Positions 15,688 to 23,928 of a stretch of 64,000 nt of DNA are shown in pieces. The DNA comes from an uncultured Lachnospiraceae bacterium. Lineage in GTDB: Bacteria > Bacillota > Clostridia > Lachnospirales > Lachnospiraceae. The notes under the pieces were generated by a model. The model was not told where the DNA came from, made no database searches, and worked only from the letters and a program-made list of their open reading frames with translations. A program made the position numbers and the translations under genes. The stretch spans positions 1-64,000 of the forward strand of contig CAUAFT010000012.1 in NCBI GenBank assembly GCA_958428365.1. The letters run 5' to 3'. The first letter of the stretch is position 1. Every line of letters starts with the position of its first letter.

Positions 15688-17589
15688 CTAATATTCAAAA
15701 ATTGCCACTCCATAAGCCGGAAGCGGATACCCAATGGAATATTCCCTGTTATCCCAAGGCTTCTTCGCAGCCTTATAGGTCTTTTTCCTCGGCACATCGC
15801 CCGTGCCGCCAAACCGTTCTTCCTCGCTTGTGAGAATCAGCTTATAATCTGTCTTTTCCGGCACGCCCACACGGAAGTCCTCTCTGGCAACCGGCGTGAA
15901 GTTAAAGACAAAGAGCAGACGCTTTTTATCTTCCTTGCCCTTGCGGATGAAGGTGTAGATGCTCTTTTCCGTATCGTCCGCATTGATCCACTCGAATCCA
16001 TCCCAGCCCTTGTCCAGCTCGTACATACAAGGATATTTCCGGTAGATATGAAGCAATTCTTTCATAAAGGTCTGGATTCCCTTATTTCTCGGATCCTCCA
16101 GAAGATACCAGTCCAGCTCTCTCTCCTCGCTCCACTCTCTGTACTGGGCGATATCCTGTCCCATGAAGAGCAGCTTTTTGCCCGGATGTCCCATCATAAA
16201 AGCGTAACCCACCTTCAGATTGGCGAATTTATCGTCTTCCAGTCCCGGCATCTTGTTGATCATGGAACATTTCAGATGTACCACCTCGTCATGGGAGAGC
16301 ACAAGGATATAGTGCTCACTTCCGTTGTAGCTCATGGCAAAGGTCATCTTATGATGATTGTCTTTCCTAAAATAGGGATCCAGCTTCATATAATCTAAGA
16401 AATCATGCATCCATCCCATATTCCACTTATAAGTGAAGTGCAGTCCTCCCTCTTCCACATCTCCGGTAACCTGCGGCCATGCGGTAGATTCCTCTGCGAT
16501 CATCACCGTACCCGGATTCCTTCCAAGGATCAGGGAATTGATGTGACGGAAAAACTCAATGGCTTCCAGGTTCTTGTTCTCGCCATACTCGTTGGCTACC
16601 CACTCGCCGTCATTTTTTCCATAGTCCAGATAAAGCATGGACGCCACGGCGTCCACACGCAGTCCGTCGATATGATAGTGTTCGATCCACATCAGGGCAC
16701 TTCCAATGAGGAAGTTCTTGACCTCATTTTTTCCATAATCAAAGATCTTTGTTCCCCAGTCGGGATGTTCCCCTTTTCTCGGATCCGCATATTCATAGGT
16801 CGGTGTTCCGTCGAAGTCCGCCAGTCCATGGGCATCTCTTGGAAAATGAGCCGGAACCCAGTCTAAGATAATACCGATCCCCTTCTTATGCAAATAATTT
16901 ACAAAGTAGGCAAAATCCTCCGGTGAGCCATAGCGGGCTGTAGGCGCGAAGTATCCTGTCACCTGATAACCCCAGGAGCCGTCAAAAGGATATTCCGAGA
17001 TTCCCATAAGCTCCACATGGGTGTAACCCATGTCCAGCACATAGTCTGCCAGGGCATGAGCCAGTTCACGGTATGTATAAAAACCGTCGTCCTCCCGTCC
17101 CGGATGGCGCATCCAGGAACCCGGATGCACCTCATAGATCGCCATTGGCTTCTCATATGGATCCTTGCAGGCAGCCCGCTCCTTCATCCACTGGCTGTCG
17201 GTCCATTTAAAATGTTCGATGTCCGTTACCTTAGAAGCATTTCCCGGTCGAAGCTCCGCCGCATTGGCATAAGGATCCGCCTTGTACAACAGAGTTCCGT
17301 CCTCTGTCTCGATCAGATATTTATAGAGACTTCCCATCTTCACACCCGGAATAAAAGTCTCATAGACGCCGATACTCTCCGGCTCTATGCGCTCCATCTC
17401 GTTTGCCGTCTCATCCCAGCCGTTAAACTCACCGATGACAAAGACTCTCTTTGCATTGGGCGCCCAGACAGCAAACCGCACGCCCTCTTTCTTCTTGTTC
17501 TTTGACGGATGCGCACCTAATTTTTTGTAGATGTCATAATGTGTACCCTGTCCGAACAGGTACGCATCCAATTCTGTAAAGTTCCCCAT
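15688..17589 (-). CDS. glgB: 1,4-alpha-glucan branching enzyme (GH13)
   Basis: 633 residues from the ATG at 17589, which has AGAGG eight bases upstream; a GTG at 17607 overlapping the previous stop is the alternative. The enzyme cuts alpha-1,4 glucan chains and re-joins them by alpha-1,6 bonds in glycogen synthesis. It has an N-terminal CBM48 domain ('VRFAVWAPNAKRVFVIGEFNGW'-type start) and the GH13 barrel. Catalytic motifs are GLRVDAVASML (nucleophile Asp, about 315), MIAEEST (acid/base Glu) and LVLSHDEVVH (transition-state Asp). A C-terminal beta domain closes it. It sits alone among glycogen genes here. The protein reads complete. Confidence 0.95.
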   Translation of the reverse strand: MGNFTELDAYLFGQGTHYDIYKKLGAHPSKNKKKEGVRFAVWAPNAKRVFVIGEFNGWDETANEMERIEPESIGVYETFIPGVKMGSLYKYLIETEDGTLLYKADPYANAAELRPGNASKVTDIEHFKWTDSQWMKERAACKDPYEKPMAIYEVHPGSWMRHPGREDDGFYTYRELAHALADYVLDMGYTHVELMGISEYPFDGSWGYQVTGYFAPTARYGSPEDFAYFVNYLHKKGIGIILDWVPAHFPRDAHGLADFDGTPTYEYADPRKGEHPDWGTKIFDYGKNEVKNFLIGSALMWIEHYHIDGLRVDAVASMLYLDYGKNDGEWVANEYGENKNLEAIEFFRHINSLILGRNPGTVMIAEESTAWPQVTGDVEEGGLHFTYKWNMGWMHDFLDYMKLDPYFRKDNHHKMTFAMSYNGSEHYILVLSHDEVVHLKCSMINKMPGLEDDKFANLKVGYAFMMGHPGKKLLFMGQDIAQYREWSEERELDWYLLEDPRNKGIQTFMKELLHIYRKYPCMYELDKGWDGFEWINADDTEKSIYTFIRKGKEDKKRLLFVFNFTPVAREDFRVGVPEKTDYKLILTSEEERFGGTGDVPRKKTYKAAKKPWDNREYSIGYPLPAYGVAIFEY

Positions 17590-17606
17590 CGCTTTGACCT
17601 CTTTCA

Positions 17607-20045
17607 CTATTCCTCAAAATCCTTTTCTCTTAATATTTTGCCGTCGCTCTGTCCGCTCCGTTTTGAGGAAAAGAGACTGAACGCCTTCTTGAATCCTCCC
17701 TTTTCGGAGTTGGCGACTGCTTCATCTACAATATCTTTTACTTCAAATAGGGTCGTCGCTTCATCTAGTTTTTCGATACTGCTGATACGGTTATAAAGTG
17801 CCAGTATTCCCATCTCGTCGATCTCGTAATCCAGTTCTCCCGCATAGGATTTTGCGAACTCCACAAGCTCGTCGATAGAAAAAATCGGAATATTGATCCT
17901 CTCCGTGAATTTTTTCGCAAACTCTTCATCTCTGCCCAGCGCCTTACGGATCCCCTCCTTCGTATCCTCAAGGATCACCAACATTCCCGCCGTATCCTGG
18001 GACATCTGTAAAGCCATTTTTACTGCTGTTTCACGGGTGATATCGCCTGCCTTCTCAATGATCAGGCAGCCTCCACGGACTTTTTTCAATAAGTCCGGAA
18101 TATCCTTCTGATTCAAAGACGAGGCCTCGATCTTGCCGACCTTGCCTCCCACCTGCTTCGTCTCCTGGTGGATCACCTTGATCAGGTCTGTCGCCAGCAC
18201 CGTCTTACCGCTGCCCGGTCCTCCCTGTACGATGATATTGCCCTCCGCGGAGGTGATACTTCTTCCCCTTCTCTTCTTCACTCCGGTCAATACCTGGCAG
18301 ATCTGCTGTTCCATTCCCTGAATTGGGATAAAATAAGAAAAAATCTCCTTCTGCGCTTCCGTCAGATGGGTGATGATCTCCTCATCCTCCAGCACATCCT
18401 CCGGAACCTGAATGGAAGGAAGGATCTCCTTATCTCCCTCCTGCTCCATAAGTCTTCGTGCCGACTCGATCTGTTCTGAGATGTCATCGTCCTTAAAAAG
18501 CTCTTCCGGCGTGGTTGCAACCTCAGGCAGTTCCTCCGCCGCCTCCTGCCGCTGTATTTCCGGCTCCACGGATGAAAACTTCGTCTCCTGCCCCTGTACT
18601 TCCGGCTCCATGGATGAAAGCTTTGTCTCTTGCCGCTGCATCTCCGGCTCCATGGATGGAACCTTCGCCTCTTCCTGTTTATTCTCCTGTATCATCTGTT
18701 CAATATTACTATTTTCCTGAGATAATTTTTCAATCTCCTGGGTGAGAATGCTGTTGACATTCTGAAACAGCTTCGCTGTCTTATCCTCTTTTTCCGGCAT
18801 ATCCATATCCTGCAAATACTCCTGTTCCAATAATTCTTTTGGCGACAGTCCTGCATTCAACTGAGGGATCACATCCACAAGCCTCTCCATGATATCCTCT
18901 GCTTCCTTGAGAGCTCTTGCTTTTGCGGACTCTAACTTCCGCTGCTGTGCTTCCTGCAATGCCGTCTCCGCCGCACGTCTCGTCTTTTCCCATTCCACCA
19001 GTACATCCTGGATGCTCATCTGTCCCGTAATCTGTCTTTCCACCATAGGGTCCTTCGGAACGTACAGACTGATCTGTCCGTCGGAATCTTCGGCTAATAG
19101 TTCTTTGAAATTGATCTTCAAAGAACCGTCTATCTCTTCATCTGTCTCAATATGTCCGTATTTCTCTTCTTTTTCCTCTTCGTCCTCATGGGGAAGCTGC
19201 AAATAAGGAATCTCCTCCACCATCTTCTTGATGGCGTCCATGGAGTCGTTGACCTCTTCCTTTTCCGTAGCGTCCATGATCTGCTGCATATTTTTTGCCA
19301 GCTCTTTTTGAAGGTTCACCGTATTAAAACGGCTGGTGTTCATGGTCACCTGAGGGATCTTCACCACCTCGGAGACGATCTCTCCCGACTGGAGCATATC
19401 GTTTGGTCTCACTTCCACGATTCCGTCCCGTTTCTGACGGAACTGGCGGTATTTTTCCTCCTGCTGTTTATTCAATGGCTGATAGAGCATCTTCAGCTCC
19501 AAAGCCTTTTCAACATATGCGCCGTCTCCGAACCATAGAATCAATTCGTCGCAGGCCTCGATACATTTTTCACTCATGCCTGCCTGATGGTAGAGATACG
19601 CCAGCTCATACGCCCATTCTTCGATATATTCCTGATCCTTCAGATCCTCCAGGATCTGTATCTGTTCTTCCAGGCTGGCACCTTTGGCTTTGTATATCCT
19701 ATATTTTAACACAAATTTCAGATTATCATTCGGAGCCATCTCCACAAACTCTTCATAATGCTCCATGGCCTCGTCAAAGTCCCCGGTTCGAAGCGCCAGC
19801 TCCGCTAGACGGTATACGATGGTCCTTCCGATCGGGGAGCGCTCGTACGCAAGCTGAAGCGTCTCTCTGGCGTCGTCAAATCTCTCCACAGCCTCGTAGA
19901 CTTCCGCCGCTTTTATCAGGGAATTGGCGTTGCGCACACGCTTCCAGTTAATGGAGTCCGCCAGCTCCTCCGCCATATGTACATTTCCCTCCGCCAGAGC
20001 GCTTTTCATCTGATCCAACTTTAATTTATATTCATATTTATCCAA
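17607..20045 (-). CDS. TPR-repeat protein with C-terminal AAA-like P-loop ATPase domain
   Basis: 812 residues, function unknown. Residues 1-200 form tetratricopeptide-like helical pairs ('KAAEVYEAVERFDDARETLQLAYERSP', 'ELALRTGDFDEAMEHYEEFVEMAP' type). The middle (200-560) is acidic and coiled coil, with three degenerate 14-residue repeats. The C-terminal ~205 residues carry Walker A GGPGSGKT (about 608), a Walker-B-like strand GCLIIEKAGDI and a sensor-like segment, resembling CbbX/SpoVK AAA proteins. A TTG start has AGAGGTG seven bases upstream. glgB follows directly, so they may be co-transcribed. No signal peptide or membrane segment. I recognise this architecture as Lachnospiraceae 'hypothetical', not as a named protein. 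Confidence 0.7.
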   Translation of the reverse strand: MDKYEYKLKLDQMKSALAEGNVHMAEELADSINWKRVRNANSLIKAAEVYEAVERFDDARETLQLAYERSPIGRTIVYRLAELALRTGDFDEAMEHYEEFVEMAPNDNLKFVLKYRIYKAKGASLEEQIQILEDLKDQEYIEEWAYELAYLYHQAGMSEKCIEACDELILWFGDGAYVEKALELKMLYQPLNKQQEEKYRQFRQKRDGIVEVRPNDMLQSGEIVSEVVKIPQVTMNTSRFNTVNLQKELAKNMQQIMDATEKEEVNDSMDAIKKMVEEIPYLQLPHEDEEEKEEKYGHIETDEEIDGSLKINFKELLAEDSDGQISLYVPKDPMVERQITGQMSIQDVLVEWEKTRRAAETALQEAQQRKLESAKARALKEAEDIMERLVDVIPQLNAGLSPKELLEQEYLQDMDMPEKEDKTAKLFQNVNSILTQEIEKLSQENSNIEQMIQENKQEEAKVPSMEPEMQRQETKLSSMEPEVQGQETKFSSVEPEIQRQEAAEELPEVATTPEELFKDDDISEQIESARRLMEQEGDKEILPSIQVPEDVLEDEEIITHLTEAQKEIFSYFIPIQGMEQQICQVLTGVKKRRGRSITSAEGNIIVQGGPGSGKTVLATDLIKVIHQETKQVGGKVGKIEASSLNQKDIPDLLKKVRGGCLIIEKAGDITRETAVKMALQMSQDTAGMLVILEDTKEGIRKALGRDEEFAKKFTERINIPIFSIDELVEFAKSYAGELDYEIDEMGILALYNRISSIEKLDEATTLFEVKDIVDEAVANSEKGGFKKAFSLFSSKRSGQSDGKILREKDFEE
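18545..18670. repeat. 42-bp tandem repeat, three imperfect copies, inside the TPR-ATPase gene
   Basis: Units begin at 18545, 18587 and 18629, each 42 bp with a shared CCGGCTCCA-tGGATG core. They encode a 14-residue unit of the form S(M/V)EPE(V/M/I)Q(R/G)QE. Copy number could vary between strains. Confidence 0.8.
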
Positions 20046-20140
20046 TTCGTGTCACCTCTAAATATGCCTATGATAGACAGACCTTTATCTATTGTAGTGT
20101 ATCATAGGATACCCTCGTGTGTCAAAATTTATTATGTAAA

Positions 20141-20173
20141 AGCCGTATTCGTCAACCCCTGTCGAATACGGCT
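20141..20173. terminator. Intrinsic terminator after the AI-2E family gene
   Basis: Perfect 11-bp stem AGCCGTATTCG / CGAATACGGCT. On the minus strand it is followed by TTTTAC, directly after the AI-2E family transporter stop; the plus strand also has CTTTTTCT. Confidence 0.8.
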
Positions 20174-20179
20174 CTTTTT

Positions 20180-21508
20180 CTACTCTTCTTTCTCTTCTTT
20201 TTCCTTGATTTCTTCCTCTTTTGGATAACGGAGTTCGTTGGTTTTCACATCCACTTCCGTCAGCCGGATATAAGATTCTGTCTCTTCGGGCAGCTTCTTA
20301 TTCCTGAGAAAATGATAGAGGATCCTCTGTAAAATGTAATAGATCACGGCAAAGACCGGAACGCCCAAAAGCATTCCTGCAAAACCAAAAAGGCCTCCTC
20401 CAACCATAATGGCAAAGACCACCCAAAACGGGGACAGACCCGTGGAATCTCCCAGGATCGCCGGTCCGATGATATTGCCGTCCACCTGCTGTAAGATGAA
20501 CACAAAGATCAGGAAGTAAAGCCCCTGCAGCGGGTTCGACAGCACGATGATGATAAAGCTCGGCACCGCACCGATAAACGGTCCGAAAAATGGAATAACA
20601 TTGGTCACTCCCACGATCACACTGACCAGAACCGGATACGGCATCTTCATGATCAGCAGTACGACATAGCAGATTACTCCGATGATGGCGGAATCTAAGA
20701 TCTTGCCGCTGATAAATCCGCCGAAGATCTCATTGCTCTTTCTGGCAGTCTCAATGATGATGTTCGCCTTCCTCGGCTTGAAGATGGCATAGGTGAGCTT
20801 CTTGAACTGTCCCACAAAGGTCTCCTTGCTGAACAGCAGATAGACTGAAACGATCAGTCCCACCACGATGTTAAGAAGTACCTTAAAGAATCCGATCAGC
20901 CCCGTGGTAATGGAGGTCAGATAGCGGTTGCTCTTTGGCAGCAGATCGTTCATCGCCCAGTCGCGGAGATAGTCCGTGGCATGGAGCAGCATATCCTCCA
21001 GGGCATCCGCCGCCTTGGAATCCTCGCTCACCAGCTTGTTCATCTTATTGATAAACTCCTGCACCTCCCCCGGCAGCGACGTCACCAGACCCTGAACGCT
21101 GTCCACAAGCTGCGGGATCAGCATAACCAGCAAAAGGGCGATGATCAGGATAAAGACGGCAAGAGCTCCCAGCGTGGCAATGCTGCGGCAGAGCTTCTTC
21201 GCCTTGTCCTTTTTCTTCATCCGCGGCTCGATCAGGCGGATCAGATATTTTTCAAAAAACATCATGATCGGATTGATCAGATAGGCAATGACGATTCCGA
21301 TGATAATAGGCTGCAGTATGGAGATCAGTCTTTTCCATGAAGCCGCAAATCCATGATAACGATAGATCAGGAAAAACACCACGATACACAGGGACAGCAC
21401 CAGAAATATGGTCAGCCCCATCGCCAGATAGGGACGGATGTTCCAATGTGAGCTTTTCTTCTTTTCCACTCTCTGCGGATCATAGGAATTATAATCTTTC
21501 ATCTGCAT
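20180..21508 (-). CDS. AI-2E family transporter (PerM/UPF0118)
   Basis: 442 residues with about eight hydrophobic segments: one near 30-50, a pair at 65-85, one near 110-130, and a C-terminal group from 205 on. The family's PERM signature is visible in 'VTNVIPFFGPFIGAVPSFIIIVLSNP' and the 'LQQVDGNIIGPAILGDSTGLSPFWVVFAIMVGGGLFGFAGMLLGVP' region. The soluble insertion (135-195) between helices is typical. Members include the proposed AI-2 exporter TqsA and Na+/H+ antiporters, so the substrate is not certain. The charged Lys/Glu tail ends the protein. It lies 8 bp downstream of the hydratase gene and is probably co-transcribed with it. Confidence 0.88.
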   Translation of the reverse strand: MQMKDYNSYDPQRVEKKKSSHWNIRPYLAMGLTIFLVLSLCIVVFFLIYRYHGFAASWKRLISILQPIIIGIVIAYLINPIMMFFEKYLIRLIEPRMKKKDKAKKLCRSIATLGALAVFILIIALLLVMLIPQLVDSVQGLVTSLPGEVQEFINKMNKLVSEDSKAADALEDMLLHATDYLRDWAMNDLLPKSNRYLTSITTGLIGFFKVLLNIVVGLIVSVYLLFSKETFVGQFKKLTYAIFKPRKANIIIETARKSNEIFGGFISGKILDSAIIGVICYVVLLIMKMPYPVLVSVIVGVTNVIPFFGPFIGAVPSFIIIVLSNPLQGLYFLIFVFILQQVDGNIIGPAILGDSTGLSPFWVVFAIMVGGGLFGFAGMLLGVPVFAVIYYILQRILYHFLRNKKLPEETESYIRLTEVDVKTNELRYPKEEEIKEKEEKEE

Positions 21509-21516
21509 GTCACTCC

Positions 21517-23823
21517 TTAGTTTACTCTGTTGTAATTAATCAGGCATCCCTTTAAGATGATCTCTCTCTCGTCGTCTGTGAGTTCACCCATCTGTAAGCG
21601 GAACTCTTTTAATCCGTCCTCTTTTACCACATATGCGGTGATATCAGAAGCCTTTTCTTCTACGGCCTTACGGATATCCGGGAGGAACAGATAGTCTCCA
21701 TTGGCAAATGGAAGGTCTCCTTCTTCAATTAAGAACGGAAGCATTCCCCAGTTGATGAGGTTGGAGCGGTAACGCTTGGTGGCATATTCATTGGCGATGT
21801 TCGCCCAGCCGCCCAATACCTTCTGGCAGGAAGCTGCCTGCTCGCGGGCAGATCCGTCTCCCGGTTTCACTGCAAAGATCGTGCTTCCGAATCCCAGGAT
21901 TCCCGTCTTACGGCTGTTGGCAAAATCTTTCTGCGGATATGCGGCGTTGATGGCTGCCATCACCGGTTTTAATTCCTCTAAGGCATCCAGCGGGCAGGTT
22001 CCCTCTTCGATCGCCTTCTGCGCCTTCTGCACTTCCTTTGCCTTGCCAACGTAAGCCGGATCCTTTCTGGACAAGGTAAACTCTGCCAGTCCCAGCGGAT
22101 TGGAACGGTAAGAAGAAGTCTCTCCCGATGGGATCAGCTCGTCGGTGGTGGTCACCGGATCGTGGATCTCGGATACGACCTTCAATACCATGTTTTCCGG
22201 TAAAGCGCTCATCTTCGGCCAGTCCTTGATGTTCGGTCCAAACTTGATCTCCACGCTTGGATCCGCCACACCCTTGCTGTCGAAGACACGGTTCGCATAG
22301 ATGGTCTGATCGAAGTGATAAGCCGGTTTTCTGTAAGTGGTATCCATGTCTGCAGCGGAGGTTAAGTATCCCTTATTTGCCGCTGTGGCTGCGATGGAAC
22401 GGGCATCCATCAGTGCGACGGAAGCGATCTGTCCATTCTGTAACTTGGAACCTTCACGGTTCGGGAAGTTACGGGTGGAATGACGGATGGAGAGTCCGTT
22501 GTTGCTCGGTGTGTCTCCCGCTCCAAAGCATGGTCCGCAGAATGCGGTCTTAACAATGGCTCCCGTCGCAAGAAGATCCGCTACGGAACCGTTGCGTACC
22601 AGTTCCATATAGACCGGGGTACTTGCCGGATATACGCTTAAGGTGAACTCATCCGGTCCGATGCTGGCTCCTCTTAAGATATCCGCCGCGTCACAGATAT
22701 TTTCAAATCCACCGCCGGCACAGCCTGCGATGATTCCCTGCTCTACATATAATTTTCCGTCTCTGACCTTATCCTTTAAGGTGAAGTCTACGGCTCCGTC
22801 TAAGCTGACTAAGGCTCTCTTCTCACAGTCGTCTAAGATATCCATAAGATTGCTGTTTAATTCCTCAATCGTGTAGACGTTGCTTGGATGGAACGGCATT
22901 GCGATCATCGGCTTGATCTCGCTTAAGTTGATCTCGATCATGCCGTCATAGTAAGCCACGGCTCCAGGGTTCAGTTCCTTATAGTCCTCGCTTCTGCCAT
23001 GGATATCATAGAACTCTTTCACCTTCTCATCGGTTCTCCAGATGGAGGATAAGCAGGTGGTCTCCGTGGTCATGACATCCACACCGATACGGTAATCCAC
23101 GCTTAAGTTGGCAACGCCCGGTCCCATAAATTCCATCACCTTGTTCTTCACATAGCCGTTGGCAAAGACCTCTCCAATGATTGCCAGGGCGATATCCTGC
23201 GGTCCCACGCCGTGCTGCGGTGTTCCTGTCATATAGACGCCCACCACTCCCGGCATGTTGATGTCGTAAGTCTGGCTTAAGAGCTGTTTTACCAGTTCCG
23301 GACCGCCCTCTCCCATTGCCATGGTACCCAGAGCGCCGTAACGGGTATGGGAATCGGAACCCAGGATCATCTTTCCGCCGCCTGCAAGCATCTCCCTTGC
23401 AAACTGGTGAATGACTGCCTGATGAGGCGGTACATAGACCCCGCCGTATTTCTTGGCGCAGGTGAGTCCGAACATGTGGTCATCCTCGTTGATGGTTCCT
23501 CCCACCGCACAGAGAGAGTTGTGACAGTTGGTCAGAACATATGGAATCGGGAATTTTTCCAGTCCTGACGCTCTGGCTGTCTGGATGATCCCCACGAATG
23601 TGATATCATGGGAGGTCAGCTTGTCGAACTTGATCTTCAGCTTGTCCATATTCCCAGAGGTATTGTGTTCTTTTAAAATATTGTAAGCGATCGTGTTTTT
23701 TGCAGCCTCGTCTTTTCCCACAGATGTGCCCGTCTTTGCCTGGATCTGGGCTGCCGCTTCCGGTCCGTCCGGCACCAGATCCGTGCCGTTTACCAAATAA
23801 ACACCGTTTTCATAAAGTTTCAT
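21517..23823 (-). CDS. Aconitase-superfamily hydratase (YbhJ/AcnD-like)
   Basis: 768 residues. Aconitase-type features include 'GSDSHTRYGALGTMAMGEGG' motif elements, the cluster cysteines in AGCAGGGFENI and FCGPCFGAG, and a C-terminal swivel domain beginning about residue 560 with 'RSNLINWGMLPF'. The length and N-terminus are closer to the E. coli YbhJ-like 'hydratase' group than to AcnA or AcnB. It should hydrate/dehydrate a tri- or dicarboxylate through a [4Fe-4S] cluster; the true substrate is unknown. No citrate synthase or isocitrate dehydrogenase is next to it. The start has AGGAGG nine bases upstream. Well conserved throughout. Confidence 0.85.
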   Translation of the reverse strand: MKLYENGVYLVNGTDLVPDGPEAAAQIQAKTGTSVGKDEAAKNTIAYNILKEHNTSGNMDKLKIKFDKLTSHDITFVGIIQTARASGLEKFPIPYVLTNCHNSLCAVGGTINEDDHMFGLTCAKKYGGVYVPPHQAVIHQFAREMLAGGGKMILGSDSHTRYGALGTMAMGEGGPELVKQLLSQTYDINMPGVVGVYMTGTPQHGVGPQDIALAIIGEVFANGYVKNKVMEFMGPGVANLSVDYRIGVDVMTTETTCLSSIWRTDEKVKEFYDIHGRSEDYKELNPGAVAYYDGMIEINLSEIKPMIAMPFHPSNVYTIEELNSNLMDILDDCEKRALVSLDGAVDFTLKDKVRDGKLYVEQGIIAGCAGGGFENICDAADILRGASIGPDEFTLSVYPASTPVYMELVRNGSVADLLATGAIVKTAFCGPCFGAGDTPSNNGLSIRHSTRNFPNREGSKLQNGQIASVALMDARSIAATAANKGYLTSAADMDTTYRKPAYHFDQTIYANRVFDSKGVADPSVEIKFGPNIKDWPKMSALPENMVLKVVSEIHDPVTTTDELIPSGETSSYRSNPLGLAEFTLSRKDPAYVGKAKEVQKAQKAIEEGTCPLDALEELKPVMAAINAAYPQKDFANSRKTGILGFGSTIFAVKPGDGSAREQAASCQKVLGGWANIANEYATKRYRSNLINWGMLPFLIEEGDLPFANGDYLFLPDIRKAVEEKASDITAYVVKEDGLKEFRLQMGELTDDEREIILKGCLINYNRVN

Positions 23824-23861
23824 GTGTCATATCCTCCTTCATATTGTCCTTCGGACTGATA

Positions 23862-23892
23862 TAGAAAATCGACGGTGAAAGGTCACCGTCGA
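23862..23892 (-). terminator. Terminator of the sensor kinase operon
   Basis: Stem TCGACGGTGA / TCACCGTCGA (23869-23892), followed on the minus strand by TTTTCTAT. It separates the two-component genes from the hydratase gene. Confidence 0.75.
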
Positions 23893-23928
23893 CACTCTTT
23901 TCCACTAAAAATTATAATAAATGCCTGT

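Noticed and set aside
18545..18670. CRISPR-like array
   Set aside because: The 42-bp units are contiguous, without spacers, and stay in frame within a gene.
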